DNA of 64,000 bases from Solirubrobacterales bacterium (GTDB taxonomy: Bacteria; Actinomycetota; Thermoleophilia; Solirubrobacterales; 70-9). Positions 34,310 through 44,344 of the stretch are shown piece after piece (the stretch's first letter is position 1; the number at the start of each line of letters is the position of its first letter). A model generated the notes under the pieces. It saw nothing but the letters and a program-made list of their open reading frames with translations. It did no database searches and was not told where the DNA came from. Made by a program: the position numbers and the translations under genes. The stretch covers positions 186,001 to 250,000 of the forward strand of contig JAMLGI010000001.1 in NCBI GenBank assembly GCA_023958085.1. The letters are read 5' to 3'.

Positions 34310-37300
34310 ATGGAGAGATTGAATCCAGACCCGCTTGAGTCGTTCAGCCCCGTCGTCAGGCGGTGGTTCGAGGCTTCCTTTGAGGGGCCGACCCCGGCCC
34401 AGGCCGAGGGTTGGCGGGCGATTTCGGGTGGTGCCGACACCCTGATCTGCGCCCCGACCGGTTCCGGGAAGACCCTGGCCAGCTTCCTCTGGGGGATCGA
34501 TCGCCTCGCGCGGGAACGGACGGATGAGGATCGTCCGCCGGGGGTGCGGCTGCTCTACGTCTCGCCGCTGAAGGCGCTCTCCTACGACATCGAACGCAAC
34601 CTGCGGGCACCACTCCGGGGAATCGGGGCGGAGATCACGGTCGGCCTCCGCACCGGCGACACCCCGCAAAGCGAACGGGCCCGGATGCGGCGCAGACCGC
34701 CGGAGATCCTGATCACCACCCCGGAATCGCTCTACCTGATGATCTCCTCCGGGGCGCGGGAGATCCTGCGGACGGTGGAGACGGTGATCGTGGACGAGAT
34801 CCACGCGGTCGCCGCGACCAAGCGCGGAGCGCACCTGGCCCTGACCCTGGAGCGGCTCGATCAGCTGACCGGGGAGCGTCGGATGCAGCGGATCGGCCTC
34901 TCGGCTACCCAGCGTCCGCTGGAGCGGATCGCCCGCTTCCTTTCCGGACCGGGCCGGGAGTGCGAGGTGATCGACCCGGGCCAGAGGAAGGAGCTCGACC
35001 TCGAGATCGTGGTGCCGGTCGAGGACATGTCGAACCCGGCCGCCGACGCCGACCCGGCCGAAGGGGAGGATCCGCCGATCCGGTCGATCTGGCCGGCGAT
35101 CTACCCGGAGCTGCTGAATCAGGTCCGGGCGCACCGTTCGACCATCATCTTCGTCAACAACCGCCGCGGTGCCGAACGACTCGCTCAGCGGCTCAACGAT
35201 CTCGACACGGAGACCCCGTCCCCGGAAGATCGGGCCGGCGCCGACGGGCCGCTCGCCCGGGCCCACCACGGTTCGCTCTCCCACGAGGAACGGACCGAGG
35301 TCGAGGAACAGCTCAAGGCCGGGACGATCCCCTGCCTGGTCGCCACCTCCTCGCTGGAACTCGGCATCGACATGGGTGCGGTCGATCTGGTGATTCAGGT
35401 CGAGTCACCGAAATCGGTCGCTCGCGGGATGCAGCGGGTCGGGCGGGCCGGTCACGGTCTGGGTGAGGTCTCGAAGGGAAGGATCTTCCCCAAGTTCCGG
35501 GCCGACCTGCTGGAAAGCGCGGTGGTCGCCCAGCGGATGCGGGAGGGGGCGATCGAGGAGACCACGATCCCATCCAACCCGCTCGACGTGCTGGCCCAGC
35601 ATCTGGTTTCGATGGCGGCGCTCGACCTCTGGGACACCGGCGAGGCCCTGGAGCTGATCCGACGGACCGCGCCCTTCGCCGAGCTCTCCCGGGACCAGTT
35701 CGAGAACGTGCTCGACATGCTCGACGGCCGCTATCCGTCGGACCGCTTCGCCGAGCTGCGGCCGCGGCTGGTCTGGGATCGCACCGCCGGCACGATCACC
35801 GGCCGCAAGGGGGCCCGCTCGCTGGTCGTGACCAACGCCGGGACGATCCCCGACCGCGGCCTCTACGGGGTTCACCTGCCGGACGGGCGCCGGGTCGGGG
35901 AGCTGGACGAGGAGATGGTCTACGAGGCCCGGGCCGGGCAGGTTTTTCTGCTCGGGGCGAGCAGCTGGCGGATCCAGGAGATCACCCGTGACCGGGTGAT
36001 CGTGGTTCCGGCGCCGGGGGTGCCGGGCACGGTGCCGTTCTGGAAGGGGGACGGGATCGGCCGTCCGGCCGAGCTGGGGGAGGCGATCGGTGCCTTCTCC
36101 CGCGAGGCGGTGGCCGCGGATCCGGTCGCGCTGGAACGCTCCCATCACCTCGACCCCCGGGCGGCCCGCAACCTGGTCGCCTACCTGCGGGAACAGCAGG
36201 AGGCGACCCGGGTGGTGCCCTCGGATCGCACCGTGGTGGTCGAACGCTTCCGTGACGAGATCGGCGACTGGCGGCTCTGCGTGCTCACGCCCTGGGGTGG
36301 CCGGGTCCACGCCGCCTGGGCCCTGGCGATCGCGGAGCGGCTGAAGGGGGAGCTCGACCTCGAGGTGGACGCGATCCATTCCGATGACGGGATCGCGATC
36401 CACCTGCCCGACGCCGAGGATCCCCCCGCGGCCGACCTGGTGCTGATCGAACCGGACGAACTTGAGGAACTGGTGGTCGCCGGGCTCGGCGGCTCGGCCC
36501 TGTTCGGTGCCCGCTTCCGGGAGAACGCCGCCCGCTCCCTGCTTCTGCCACGGGCCTATCCCGGCCGGCGCACCCCGCTCTGGCAGCAGCGCCTGAAGGC
36601 TCAGAGCCTGCTCGAGGTCGCCCGCGGCTTCCCCCGTTTCCCGGTCACCCTCGAGACCTACCGCGAGTGCCTCGGGGACGTCTTCGATCTCGCCTCGCTG
36701 GAGCGGCTCCTGCGAGGCATCTCCTCCCGGGAGATCTCCCTGGTCGAGGTCGAGACGGCAACCGCATCCCCGTTCGCCTCCTCGCTGATCTTCGACTACG
36801 TGGCGACCTACATGTACGAGGGGGACGCCCCGAACGCGGAACGCCGGGCCACCGCACTCTCGCTGGATCGGGAACTGCTGCGGGAACTGCTCGGGCAGGA
36901 GGAACTGCGGGATCTGATCGATCCGGAGGCGCTGGCTGCGGTCGAAGCCTCGCTTCAGCACCTGACCGAGGCCGGACGGGCCGCAGATGCCGACGGTCTC
37001 CAGCAGATCCTCAGGCGGGTCGGGGACCTGAGCGCCGCCGAGGCGGCCGAGCGGGTTCAGCCGGGGCTCCCGTCCGAGGCGATGCTGGAGCGCCTGGTCG
37101 GGGAGCGACGGGCGGCCGAGGTGATGATCAACGGGGAGCGTCGCTACATCGCGGCCGAGGACGCCGGTCTCTACCGGGACGCGCTCGGGGTGGTCCCGCC
37201 GGGCGGACTGCCGACCGGGTTCCTGGAAGAGCGGGCCGAACCGCTGCTGGAGCTGGTCTCCCGCTACGCCCGCAGCCACGGTCCCTTCCCGCCGGCCCGG

Positions 37301-38719
37301 CTGCGCGATCGTTACGGGGTCGACCCGGCCCCGGCCCTGCGTGAGCTGGAACGGGACGGAATCCTGGTGCAGGGGGAGATCCTGCCCGGCGGCAGCGGGC
37401 GTGAGTGGTGTGACGCGGAGGTGCTCCGCCGGATCCGCCGGGCCAGCCTCGCCCGGCTTCGTCAGGAAGTGGAACCTGCCGATGCCGCCGCTTACGCCCG
37501 CTTCCTCGCCTCCTGGCACGGGGTTGACCGCAGGCCTTCACGGGGCGGGGTCGACCGGCTGCGGGAGATCCTGATCCCGCTCCAGGGCGTCGCGCTCACC
37601 CGGTCGGTCTGGGAGCAGGACGTCCTGCCCCGACGGCTCGGTTCATACAGCCCGGCCTGGCTGGACGAGCTCTGCACCTCCGGTGAGCTGGTCTGGATCG
37701 GGGCCGGGGCGGTCGGCCGGACCGACGGCCGGGTCGCGCTCTACTTCCGGGAGGACGTCCGTCTCGCCGGACCGCCGCCGGGCAACGCGAAACTGGACGC
37801 GCCGGAGGGTGAGGCCCACGACGCGATCCGGACCGCCCTCGCGGAGTCACCTTCGTTCTGGACCGATCTGGCTGCGGTGCTCGAGTTCGGGCCGGAGGAA
37901 CTTCACGGGGCGCTCTGGGATCTCGCCTTCGCCGGGGAGATCACCAACGACTCCTTCGCCCCGCTGCGGGCCCGGCGGCACCGTTCGGTTCCGGCGTCGG
38001 GGTCGCGTAGCCGCCGTTTCTCGCGACGTCGCCCGGCGGCCGGCGCGACCGTTCAGGGCCGCTGGTCGCTGACCGAGATCCTGTTTCGCGGACCGGTCGA
38101 CCAGGCGGCCCGGGCCCGGACCCAGGCCGAACTGCTGCTGGAACGTCACGGCATCCTGACCCGGGAGATGGCCCTGGCCGAAGGGATCCCGGGCGGGTTC
38201 TCCACCATCTACCCGGAACTCTCGGCCCTGGAGATGCTCGGAGGAGCCCGCCGGGGGTACTTCGTCGAGGGCCTCGGCGGCCAGCAGTTCGCGCTCTCCG
38301 GAGCGGTCGAGCGGCTCCGTTCGGTGCCCGATCCGGAACGGGGCGAACCCGAGGAGATGGTGGTGCTCGCCGCGACCGACCCGGCCAACCCCTGGGGTGC
38401 GGCCCTGCCCTGGCCGCCGCTGGAGGGTCGCCGCAGCCCGGCCCGCACCGCCGGCGCCTGGGTGCTGGCCCGGGGCGGGCGGCCGCTGATCTACGTGGAA
38501 CGCGGCGGCCGCGGACTGCTCACTCTTGATCCTCGGCCGGCGGATTCCGAACTTGACGCCGCCTTCGCGGCGCTGCTTGTGGAGGCGGAAGCGGGACGGA
38601 TCGGGCCGCTCAAGATCGAACGGATCGACGGTGAACCGGTGATCGGCACCCCGATGGAGACCCGCCTCACCGCCGCCGGTTTCGGCCGTCAACCAAGAAA
38701 CCTGACCGCCCCAACCTGA
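34310..38719 (+). CDS. lhr: Large ATP-dependent helicase Lhr
   Basis: The superfamily 2 helicase has 1469 residues from the ATG at 34310; a GTG at 34268 would add 14. Motifs are CAPTGSGKT (I), VDEIHAVAATKRGAHL (II), LSATQRP (III), SSLELGIDMGAVD (V) and QRVGRAGHGLGE (VI). Lhr-type winged-helix and WH-like regions follow, and the protein continues with about 600 more residues, as in the long actinobacterial Lhr with a C-terminal domain. Mycobacterial Lhr is a 3'-5' DNA/RNA:DNA translocase induced by DNA damage. It stands alone on the strand, between the glycan locus and a repeat-rich gap. Confidence 0.93.
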   Translation: MERLNPDPLESFSPVVRRWFEASFEGPTPAQAEGWRAISGGADTLICAPTGSGKTLASFLWGIDRLARERTDEDRPPGVRLLYVSPLKALSYDIERNLRAPLRGIGAEITVGLRTGDTPQSERARMRRRPPEILITTPESLYLMISSGAREILRTVETVIVDEIHAVAATKRGAHLALTLERLDQLTGERRMQRIGLSATQRPLERIARFLSGPGRECEVIDPGQRKELDLEIVVPVEDMSNPAADADPAEGEDPPIRSIWPAIYPELLNQVRAHRSTIIFVNNRRGAERLAQRLNDLDTETPSPEDRAGADGPLARAHHGSLSHEERTEVEEQLKAGTIPCLVATSSLELGIDMGAVDLVIQVESPKSVARGMQRVGRAGHGLGEVSKGRIFPKFRADLLESAVVAQRMREGAIEETTIPSNPLDVLAQHLVSMAALDLWDTGEALELIRRTAPFAELSRDQFENVLDMLDGRYPSDRFAELRPRLVWDRTAGTITGRKGARSLVVTNAGTIPDRGLYGVHLPDGRRVGELDEEMVYEARAGQVFLLGASSWRIQEITRDRVIVVPAPGVPGTVPFWKGDGIGRPAELGEAIGAFSREAVAADPVALERSHHLDPRAARNLVAYLREQQEATRVVPSDRTVVVERFRDEIGDWRLCVLTPWGGRVHAAWALAIAERLKGELDLEVDAIHSDDGIAIHLPDAEDPPAADLVLIEPDELEELVVAGLGGSALFGARFRENAARSLLLPRAYPGRRTPLWQQRLKAQSLLEVARGFPRFPVTLETYRECLGDVFDLASLERLLRGISSREISLVEVETATASPFASSLIFDYVATYMYEGDAPNAERRATALSLDRELLRELLGQEELRDLIDPEALAAVEASLQHLTEAGRAADADGLQQILRRVGDLSAAEAAERVQPGLPSEAMLERLVGERRAAEVMINGERRYIAAEDAGLYRDALGVVPPGGLPTGFLEERAEPLLELVSRYARSHGPFPPARLRDRYGVDPAPALRELERDGILVQGEILPGGSGREWCDAEVLRRIRRASLARLRQEVEPADAAAYARFLASWHGVDRRPSRGGVDRLREILIPLQGVALTRSVWEQDVLPRRLGSYSPAWLDELCTSGELVWIGAGAVGRTDGRVALYFREDVRLAGPPPGNAKLDAPEGEAHDAIRTALAESPSFWTDLAAVLEFGPEELHGALWDLAFAGEITNDSFAPLRARRHRSVPASGSRSRRFSRRRPAAGATVQGRWSLTEILFRGPVDQAARARTQAELLLERHGILTREMALAEGIPGGFSTIYPELSALEMLGGARRGYFVEGLGGQQFALSGAVERLRSVPDPERGEPEEMVVLAATDPANPWGAALPWPPLEGRRSPARTAGAWVLARGGRPLIYVERGGRGLLTLDPRPADSELDAAFAALLVEAEAGRIGPLKIERIDGEPVIGTPMETRLTAAGFGRQPRNLTAPT

Positions 38720-38730
38720 ATCCCACCCCA

Positions 38731-38778
38731 CTCCGGAGCCGAGATCTCATCCCCCTCTGAAGCGGAGATCCCATCCCC
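38731..38778. repeat. Two tandem 24-nt direct repeats
   Basis: Units at 38731-38754 and 38755-38778 match at 20 of 24 positions and share GGAGAT/CGAGAT cores and an ATCCCC end. They run directly into the first 47-nt hairpin repeat. The gap after lhr (38720-38944) holds no gene. Confidence 0.7.
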
Positions 38779-38825
38779 TTCTGGAGCCGATTGTGGCGGC
38801 CATGTCGCCCAAACCGGCTCCAGAA
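38779..38825. repeat. 47-nt hairpin repeat, copy 1
   Basis: The element starts TTCTGGAGCCG and ends with the exact complement CGGCTCCAGAA (11-bp perfect outer stem). An inner GGCG/CGCC pairing surrounds a short loop. Three further copies exist in the window, and copy 2 begins exactly 71 nt downstream. Confidence 0.9.
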
Positions 38826-38849
38826 CGAAGATCCGAGATCCGGTCCCGT

Positions 38850-38896
38850 TTCTGGAGCCGATTGTGGCGGCTATTTGGCCTAAATCGGCTCCAGAA
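38850..38896. repeat. 47-nt hairpin repeat, copy 2
   Basis: The 11-bp outer stem is the same as in copy 1. The outer arms are extended to 14 bp, TTCTGGAGCCGATT with AATCGGCTCCAGAA. The loop differs from copy 1 at several positions, while complementary arms are kept. It ends 14 nt before the -35 box of the Crp/Fnr-type gene. Confidence 0.9.
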
Positions 38897-38909
38897 CCGG
38901 GTGGCTTAC

Positions 38910-38938
38910 TTGGAATTTCGGTCCCGGTGCGGGATACT
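38910..38938 (+). promoter_or_regulatory. Leaderless promoter of the Crp/Fnr gene
   Basis: TTGGAA at 38910-38915 and GATACT at 38933-38938 are separated by 17 nt. The GTG start at 38945 lies 6 nt after the -10 box, so transcription should begin at or next to the start codon. Confidence 0.5.
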
Positions 38939-38944
38939 TCCCCA

Positions 38945-39637
38945 GTGACCCTGGCTGAGGAGAGTGTCGTCGGGCTGCTCCGGAGTGTGCCCCTGTTCGG
39001 AGAACTCGAGGAGGAGGAACTGGAACGGTTTTCCCGCGTTGCGATCCCGCGATCCTTTCCGGCCGGAACCCGGGTCTTTCACGAGGGCGATCAGTCCGAT
39101 GCCTGCTACATCATCCGCCGGGGCACCTTTCGGGTCACCCGTGAACATCCCGACGGCCGGGCGATCACCCTGGCCACGCTCGGCCCGGGAGACATCGTCG
39201 GTGAACTGGCGATGCTCGACGGTGAGGTCCGCTCGGCCTCGGTCGAGACCCTGGGCGGGGACGGCGAGCTGATCGCGCTTCCGGCCCGGGACGTCCGGGC
39301 GCTGCTGCGGAAACATCCCGAGATCACGGTCAAGATGGTCGCCGCCCTGACCCGCCGGCTCAGGGCCGCCAACGAGCGGATCTCGCGGCAGTCGTTTCAG
39401 ACCGTGCCCTCCCGGGTTGCCGGGGTGCTCTCCCAGATGGTCGAGGAGGAGGGCCGGGACAGCGAGGGACCGGTGACGATCCGGATGAATCAGGCCGATC
39501 TCGCCCAGCTGGCCGGCACTTCGCGTGAAAGCGTCAGCCGTTTCCTGGCCGATCTCGAACGGGCCGGGGTCGTCCGGGCCGGCCGCGGCCAGGTGAAGAT
39601 CCTGGAACCGGGCCGGCTGGGCAACTACATCTTCTGA
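38945..39637 (+). CDS. Crp/Fnr family transcription regulator
   Basis: From the GTG at 38945 the protein has 230 residues, the usual Crp size. An extended frame from 38864 starts inside a repeat and is rejected. The cyclic-nucleotide-binding domain begins LRSVPLFGELEEEELERF and contains FHEGDQSDACYIIRRG and GPGDIVGELAMLDGEVRSA, including the phosphate-cassette GELAML. The C-terminal helix-turn-helix is MNQADLAQLAGTSRESVSRFLADLE. No cysteine cluster for an iron-sulfur centre is seen, so a Crp-like cNMP response is likelier than Fnr-type oxygen sensing. Targets are unknown. Confidence 0.9.
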   Translation: MTLAEESVVGLLRSVPLFGELEEEELERFSRVAIPRSFPAGTRVFHEGDQSDACYIIRRGTFRVTREHPDGRAITLATLGPGDIVGELAMLDGEVRSASVETLGGDGELIALPARDVRALLRKHPEITVKMVAALTRRLRAANERISRQSFQTVPSRVAGVLSQMVEEEGRDSEGPVTIRMNQADLAQLAGTSRESVSRFLADLERAGVVRAGRGQVKILEPGRLGNYIF

Positions 39638-39730
39638 GCTGGGCACCGATACCGGCGGATATGCCGGGAGACGTGCCAACCCGAGTCTGGCTTTGGGCGG
39701 GGTCGATTCTTTGCCGGGGGCGGCAGGTCG

Positions 39731-39736
39731 TATGCT
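39731..39736 (+). promoter_or_regulatory. Leaderless -10 box (TATGCT)
   Basis: TATGCT is followed after 7 nt by the ATG at 39744. This supports that ATG over the in-frame upstream ATG at 39732, which lies inside the box. No convincing -35 box is seen. Confidence 0.5.
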
Positions 39737-39743
39737 GCGGGGC

Positions 39744-40139
39744 ATGTTTGGCGGACTCTTCGCCCTGAACTTCTACTCGCCGCTGTTCATCGACCAGCTC
39801 CGGCGGGGTCGCAAGACTGCGACCATCCGGCTGGGCGACAAATCGGCCAAGTACCACCGCAGCCAGATCGTCTGGGTCACGGTCGGGTCCCGCCACTCCC
39901 GCCGGGAGAAGATCTTCTCGGCGGTGATCGACGAGGTCGAGGTGAAGCGGCTGGGCGATCTCTCCCCGAGGGACATCGAGCGCGACAACCCGGAGTTCCG
40001 TCGGGTCGAGGAAACCAAGAAGTTTCTCGAACAGATCTACGACCGCCCGGTCTCGCTGGAGGACGAGGTCACCGTGGTCCACTTCTCCCAGATCGTCGAG
40101 CCCGGCCTCGGCTTCGGGAACGTGCCCTCGCCGAACTGA
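39744..40139 (+). CDS. ASCH-domain-like protein
   Basis: The 131-residue protein has the ASCH (PUA-like) pattern ALNFYSPLFIDQLRRGRKTATIRLGDK near the N-terminus, followed by QIVWVTVGSRHSRREKIFSAVIDEV. ASCH domains bind RNA or act as small amidohydrolases, and I cannot tell which applies here. The ATG at 39744 is preferred because a TATGCT box sits 7 nt before it; the frame extends to 39693. Its stop shares one base with the next ATG (TGATG), implying co-translation with the SRPBCC protein. Confidence 0.75.
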   Translation: MFGGLFALNFYSPLFIDQLRRGRKTATIRLGDKSAKYHRSQIVWVTVGSRHSRREKIFSAVIDEVEVKRLGDLSPRDIERDNPEFRRVEETKKFLEQIYDRPVSLEDEVTVVHFSQIVEPGLGFGNVPSPN

Positions 40140-40651
40140 TGCCGGGCCAGGGCGGAGGCGATGCGGCGGCCTTCCACTTCCTCTCCCGCTGGGAGCTCGC
40201 CTGCCCGCGGGAACGGGTCTGGGACACCCTGGTCGACTTCCACACCTGGCCGATCTGGTGGCCCGGGCTGGACGGGGTGATCGAGACGATCCACGGTGAC
40301 GCCGAAGGGATCGGCCAGCGGGCCACCTCCACCTGGCGGGGGCCGATCGGCTACTCCCTGGAGATCTCGATCGAGTCGGTCGAACGGGTCCATCCCGAGT
40401 TTCTGCGGGGGGTGGCGAGCGGCGACGTGACCGGGGAGGGAACCTGGCGCCTAAGCCCGGGACCGGACGGCTGGACCGGGGTTGATTTCGACTGGAACGT
40501 GCGGGCCAATCGTCGCTGGATGGAGTTCCTCGCCCCGGTTGCCCGCCCGCTCTTCGTCTCCAGCCACGATCACGTGATGAAGAAGGGAGCCGAGGGTCTG
40601 GCCGACCATCTCGGCTGCCAGATCCGCAGTTTCGAAGCCCGTGCCCACTAG
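40139..40651 (+). CDS. SRPBCC (START-like) family protein
   Basis: The 170-residue protein shows the START-like ligand-binding pattern: WELACPRERVWDTLVDFHTWPIWWPG at the N-terminus and a C-terminal long helix (FVSSHDHVMKKGAEGLADHL). Family members bind hydrophobic ligands in a deep pocket and include polyketide cyclases. No catalytic residue can be pointed out. It is translated from ATG 40139, which overlaps the upstream stop. It ends 24 nt before the groES promoter region. Confidence 0.78.
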   Translation: MPGQGGGDAAAFHFLSRWELACPRERVWDTLVDFHTWPIWWPGLDGVIETIHGDAEGIGQRATSTWRGPIGYSLEISIESVERVHPEFLRGVASGDVTGEGTWRLSPGPDGWTGVDFDWNVRANRRWMEFLAPVARPLFVSSHDHVMKKGAEGLADHLGCQIRSFEARAH

Positions 40652-40674
40652 ATCCCTAGCTTCCACCGGATCTG

Positions 40675-40680
40675 TATGCT
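40675..40680 (+). promoter_or_regulatory. Probable -10 box of groESL
   Basis: TATGCT sits 5 nt upstream of the CIRCE element, as expected when HrcA blocks RNA polymerase at the transcription start. No convincing -35 hexamer is seen. Confidence 0.45.
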
Positions 40681-40685
40681 TGCCT

Positions 40686-40712
40686 TTGGCACTCTCGCTG
40701 TGAGAGTGCCAG
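40686..40712. promoter_or_regulatory. CIRCE operator (HrcA binding site)
   Basis: TTGGCACTC, nine bases, then GAGTGCCAG matches the CIRCE consensus TTAGCACTC-N9-GAGTGCTAA with two symmetric changes. It lies 79 nt before groES. HrcA should repress groESL here and release it on heat shock. Confidence 0.93.
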
Positions 40713-40791
40713 AAAGTTTGGCGCCGGTTCGATCCAGTCCCGGCACCGGAAACTCGACCCACCCAGCAAGCACCAATACGGAGGTATCTGA

Positions 40792-41082
40792 ATGAAGCTG
40801 AAGCCCCTCGGGGACCGGCTGATTGTCAAGCCGGTAGATGAAGAGGAGACCACCGCGAGTGGCCTCGTCCTTCCCGACACCGCGAAGGAAAAGCCGCAGA
40901 AGGGCAAGGTCGTCGCTGTCGGTGACGGCAACTGGGACGAGGACGGCGAGAAGCGGATTCCGCTCGACGTTGCCGAAGGCGACGAGGTCCTCTACTCCAA
41001 GTACGGCGGAACCGACATCACCGTCGAGGGTGAGGATCTCCTCGTCCTGCGTGAGTCGGACATCCTCGCCAAGGTCCAGTAA
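40792..41082 (+). CDS. groES: Co-chaperonin GroES
   Basis: GroES forms the heptameric lid of the GroEL chamber. The 96-residue protein has [20 protein letters not shown] at its start, the mobile loop [32 protein letters not shown] and the C-terminal ESDILAKVQ. It is preceded by GGAGGT seven nt before the ATG and by a CIRCE operator. GroEL follows after 37 nt in the same operon. Confidence 0.97.
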   Translation: MKLKPLGDRLIVKPVDEEETTASGLVLPDTAKEKPQKGKVVAVGDGNWDEDGEKRIPLDVAEGDEVLYSKYGGTDITVEGEDLLVLRESDILAKVQ

Positions 41083-41110
41083 CCCTCCCACCCTCAAGCA
41101 CAGGAGATAA

Positions 41111-42754
<1,644 letters not shown>

Positions 42755-42807
42755 GGAGGCTCCCGCCTCCGGCATCAAGCCGAGAAGTAGAGGCGCAGGC
42801 CTCAGGG

Positions 42808-42842
42808 AAAGGGCCCGGGAGAAATCCCGGGCCCTTCCTCAT
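42808..42842 (+). terminator. Rho-independent terminator of groESL
   Basis: AAGGGCCCGGGA and TCCCGGGCCCTT form a perfect 12-bp stem closed by a GAAA tetraloop, followed by CCTCATTCT. It lies about 54 nt after the groEL stop. Confidence 0.85.
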
Positions 42843-42876
42843 TCTCCGGCTCCCATCCGGCCCGGCCCGGCTCGAC

Positions 42877-43101
42877 TCAGAGAGTGGCAGGGATGGTGGC
42901 CAGGCCTTCGGCCTGGGCGGCCCGGTGAAGCTGGCGGTCCCAGGTGAGGAAGGCGAGATCGTCGGTCTCTGCCGCGGAGGGCGGTCCGAACTCGGCCACC
43001 GGCCGCCCATGCTTGGTCACGGTGATCCGCTCACCCTGTTCCACCGCGCGGAGCGCCTCACTCAGAGTCGCTTTCAGTTCCTTGACCCCGATCTCACGTA
43101 T
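42877..43101 (-). pseudogene. Toxin-antitoxin remnant: Phd/YefM antitoxin N-terminus joined to a VapC-like C-terminus
   Basis: The minus strand encodes about 74 residues starting REIGVKELKATLSEALRAVE and GERITVTKHGRPVAEF, which is the DNA-binding half of a Phd/YefM antitoxin. The frame then passes without a stop into DDLAFLTWDRQLHRAAQAEG, which resembles the last strand and helix of a PIN-domain (VapC) toxin. No ATG, GTG or TTG exists upstream before an in-frame stop; only ATA occurs at 43101. The best reading is an old operon in which an internal deletion removed the antitoxin tail and most of the toxin, and the start was lost. Confidence 0.62.
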
Positions 43102-43152
43102 GTGACCGCTGTATCGGCGAAGTGACCACTACCTGAGTCACTTTCTTTCGGC

Positions 43153-43158
43153 TACCTT
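43153..43158 (+). promoter_or_regulatory. Leaderless -10 box (TACCTT)
   Basis: TACCTT is followed after 6 nt by the ATG at 43165. No Shine-Dalgarno sequence precedes that ATG. Confidence 0.45.
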
Positions 43159-43164
43159 GACCCC

Positions 43165-44298
43165 ATGGTGGGAGCCACGCAGCCAGACCGCGGACCAAGC
43201 AGGCAGACCGGTTTCTGTCGGGACCAGCGTTGCCTCGCCCACCAAAACGGCTCGATGGTTCTGAACGAGATCGCGCAGGGATGGATCGACGTGCCGCACG
43301 TGGAGCGTCCGGAACGGGTCGAGCGGGTGCTTGCCGTGCTTGAGGGTTCCGGCGTTCTCGACCAACTGGTCGAGGTTCCGGCCCGGGAGGCGACCGATCC
43401 CGAACTCGGCCTGGTCCACACCCCGGAGATGATCGCCACGGTGCGGCAGGGCGGCCGCTCCGGACTGGAGTGGATCGGACCGGAGGCACGGGCCGGGAAG
43501 GGCAGCCTGGAAGCGACCCTGCTCGCGGTTGGTGGCACGCTCGAATGCGTCGACCGGGTGCTGGACGGCGAACTCGACAACGCCTACGCCCTGCTCCGCC
43601 CGCCCGGCCACCACTCCTCGGCCGACACCCCGATGGGCTTCTGCCTGTTCAACCCGGTTGCGGTCGCCGCCCGCCACGCACAGCAGCGAGGTGTCGAGCG
43701 GGTGGTGATCCTCGACTGGGACGTCCACCACGGTAACGGCACCCACGACATCTTCTACGAAGACCCTTCGGTCCTGTTCATCTCGATTCACCAGGATGGT
43801 CTCTACCCGGCGGGATACGGAAGCCTCGACCAGACCGGTGAGGGCGAGGGGGAGGGTTTCACGGTCAATGTTCCCCTGCCGCCGGGCAGTGGCGACGCCG
43901 GTTACGGCGCGGCGATCGACCGGGTGATCGCTCCGGTGATCCGACGCTTCGACCCGGGCCTGATCCTGATCTCGGCCGGACAGGATCCGGCCGCCGCGGA
44001 TCCGCTCGGCCGGATGAGCGTGACCACCGAGGGTTTCCGCCGGATGGCCGGGGCGGTCCGGGATCTGGCCGACGAGTTCTGCGACGGCCGTCTGGTCGTT
44101 TTTCAGGAGGGTGGCTACAGCCTCGATCACATGCCGTTCTGCACCCTGGCGGTGATCGAGGCGATCGCCGGGCTCGACCCCTCCTTCGACTCCGATCCGG
44201 TGGAACTGGATGTCCCGACCGTGCTCGGGGCGGCCGAACAAGCGGCTGTGGAGGCGGCAGTCACCGCCCACGTCGATCCGGCGGGTCGGGCGGCCTGA
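43165..44298 (+). CDS. Histone deacetylase family protein (class II / AcuC-like)
   Basis: The 377-residue zinc-dependent amidohydrolase has the arginase-like HDAC fold. LLRPPGHHSSADTPMGFC holds the paired active-site histidines. ILDWDVHHGNGTHDIFYEDP holds zinc-ligand D and H. SAGQDPAAADPLGRM supplies the third zinc aspartate, where many members read GFDAH. FQEGGYSL at the end carries the loop otherwise ending in the catalytic tyrosine. Substrates of bacterial relatives are acetylpolyamines or acetyl-lysine proteins. It starts just after a -10 box and stands alone on its strand. Confidence 0.9.
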   Translation: MVGATQPDRGPSRQTGFCRDQRCLAHQNGSMVLNEIAQGWIDVPHVERPERVERVLAVLEGSGVLDQLVEVPAREATDPELGLVHTPEMIATVRQGGRSGLEWIGPEARAGKGSLEATLLAVGGTLECVDRVLDGELDNAYALLRPPGHHSSADTPMGFCLFNPVAVAARHAQQRGVERVVILDWDVHHGNGTHDIFYEDPSVLFISIHQDGLYPAGYGSLDQTGEGEGEGFTVNVPLPPGSGDAGYGAAIDRVIAPVIRRFDPGLILISAGQDPAAADPLGRMSVTTEGFRRMAGAVRDLADEFCDGRLVVFQEGGYSLDHMPFCTLAVIEAIAGLDPSFDSDPVELDVPTVLGAAEQAAVEAAVTAHVDPAGRAA

Positions 44299-44344
44299 AC
44301 CGGTTGCCGCGGCTTGCGGCAGACCGGCGGGCCGCCGGTGAGGC

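Noticed and set aside
35405-37519. Long minus-strand reading frame opposite lhr
   Set aside because: Antisense to a clear helicase; composition rich in Q, R, G and P with no family motif.
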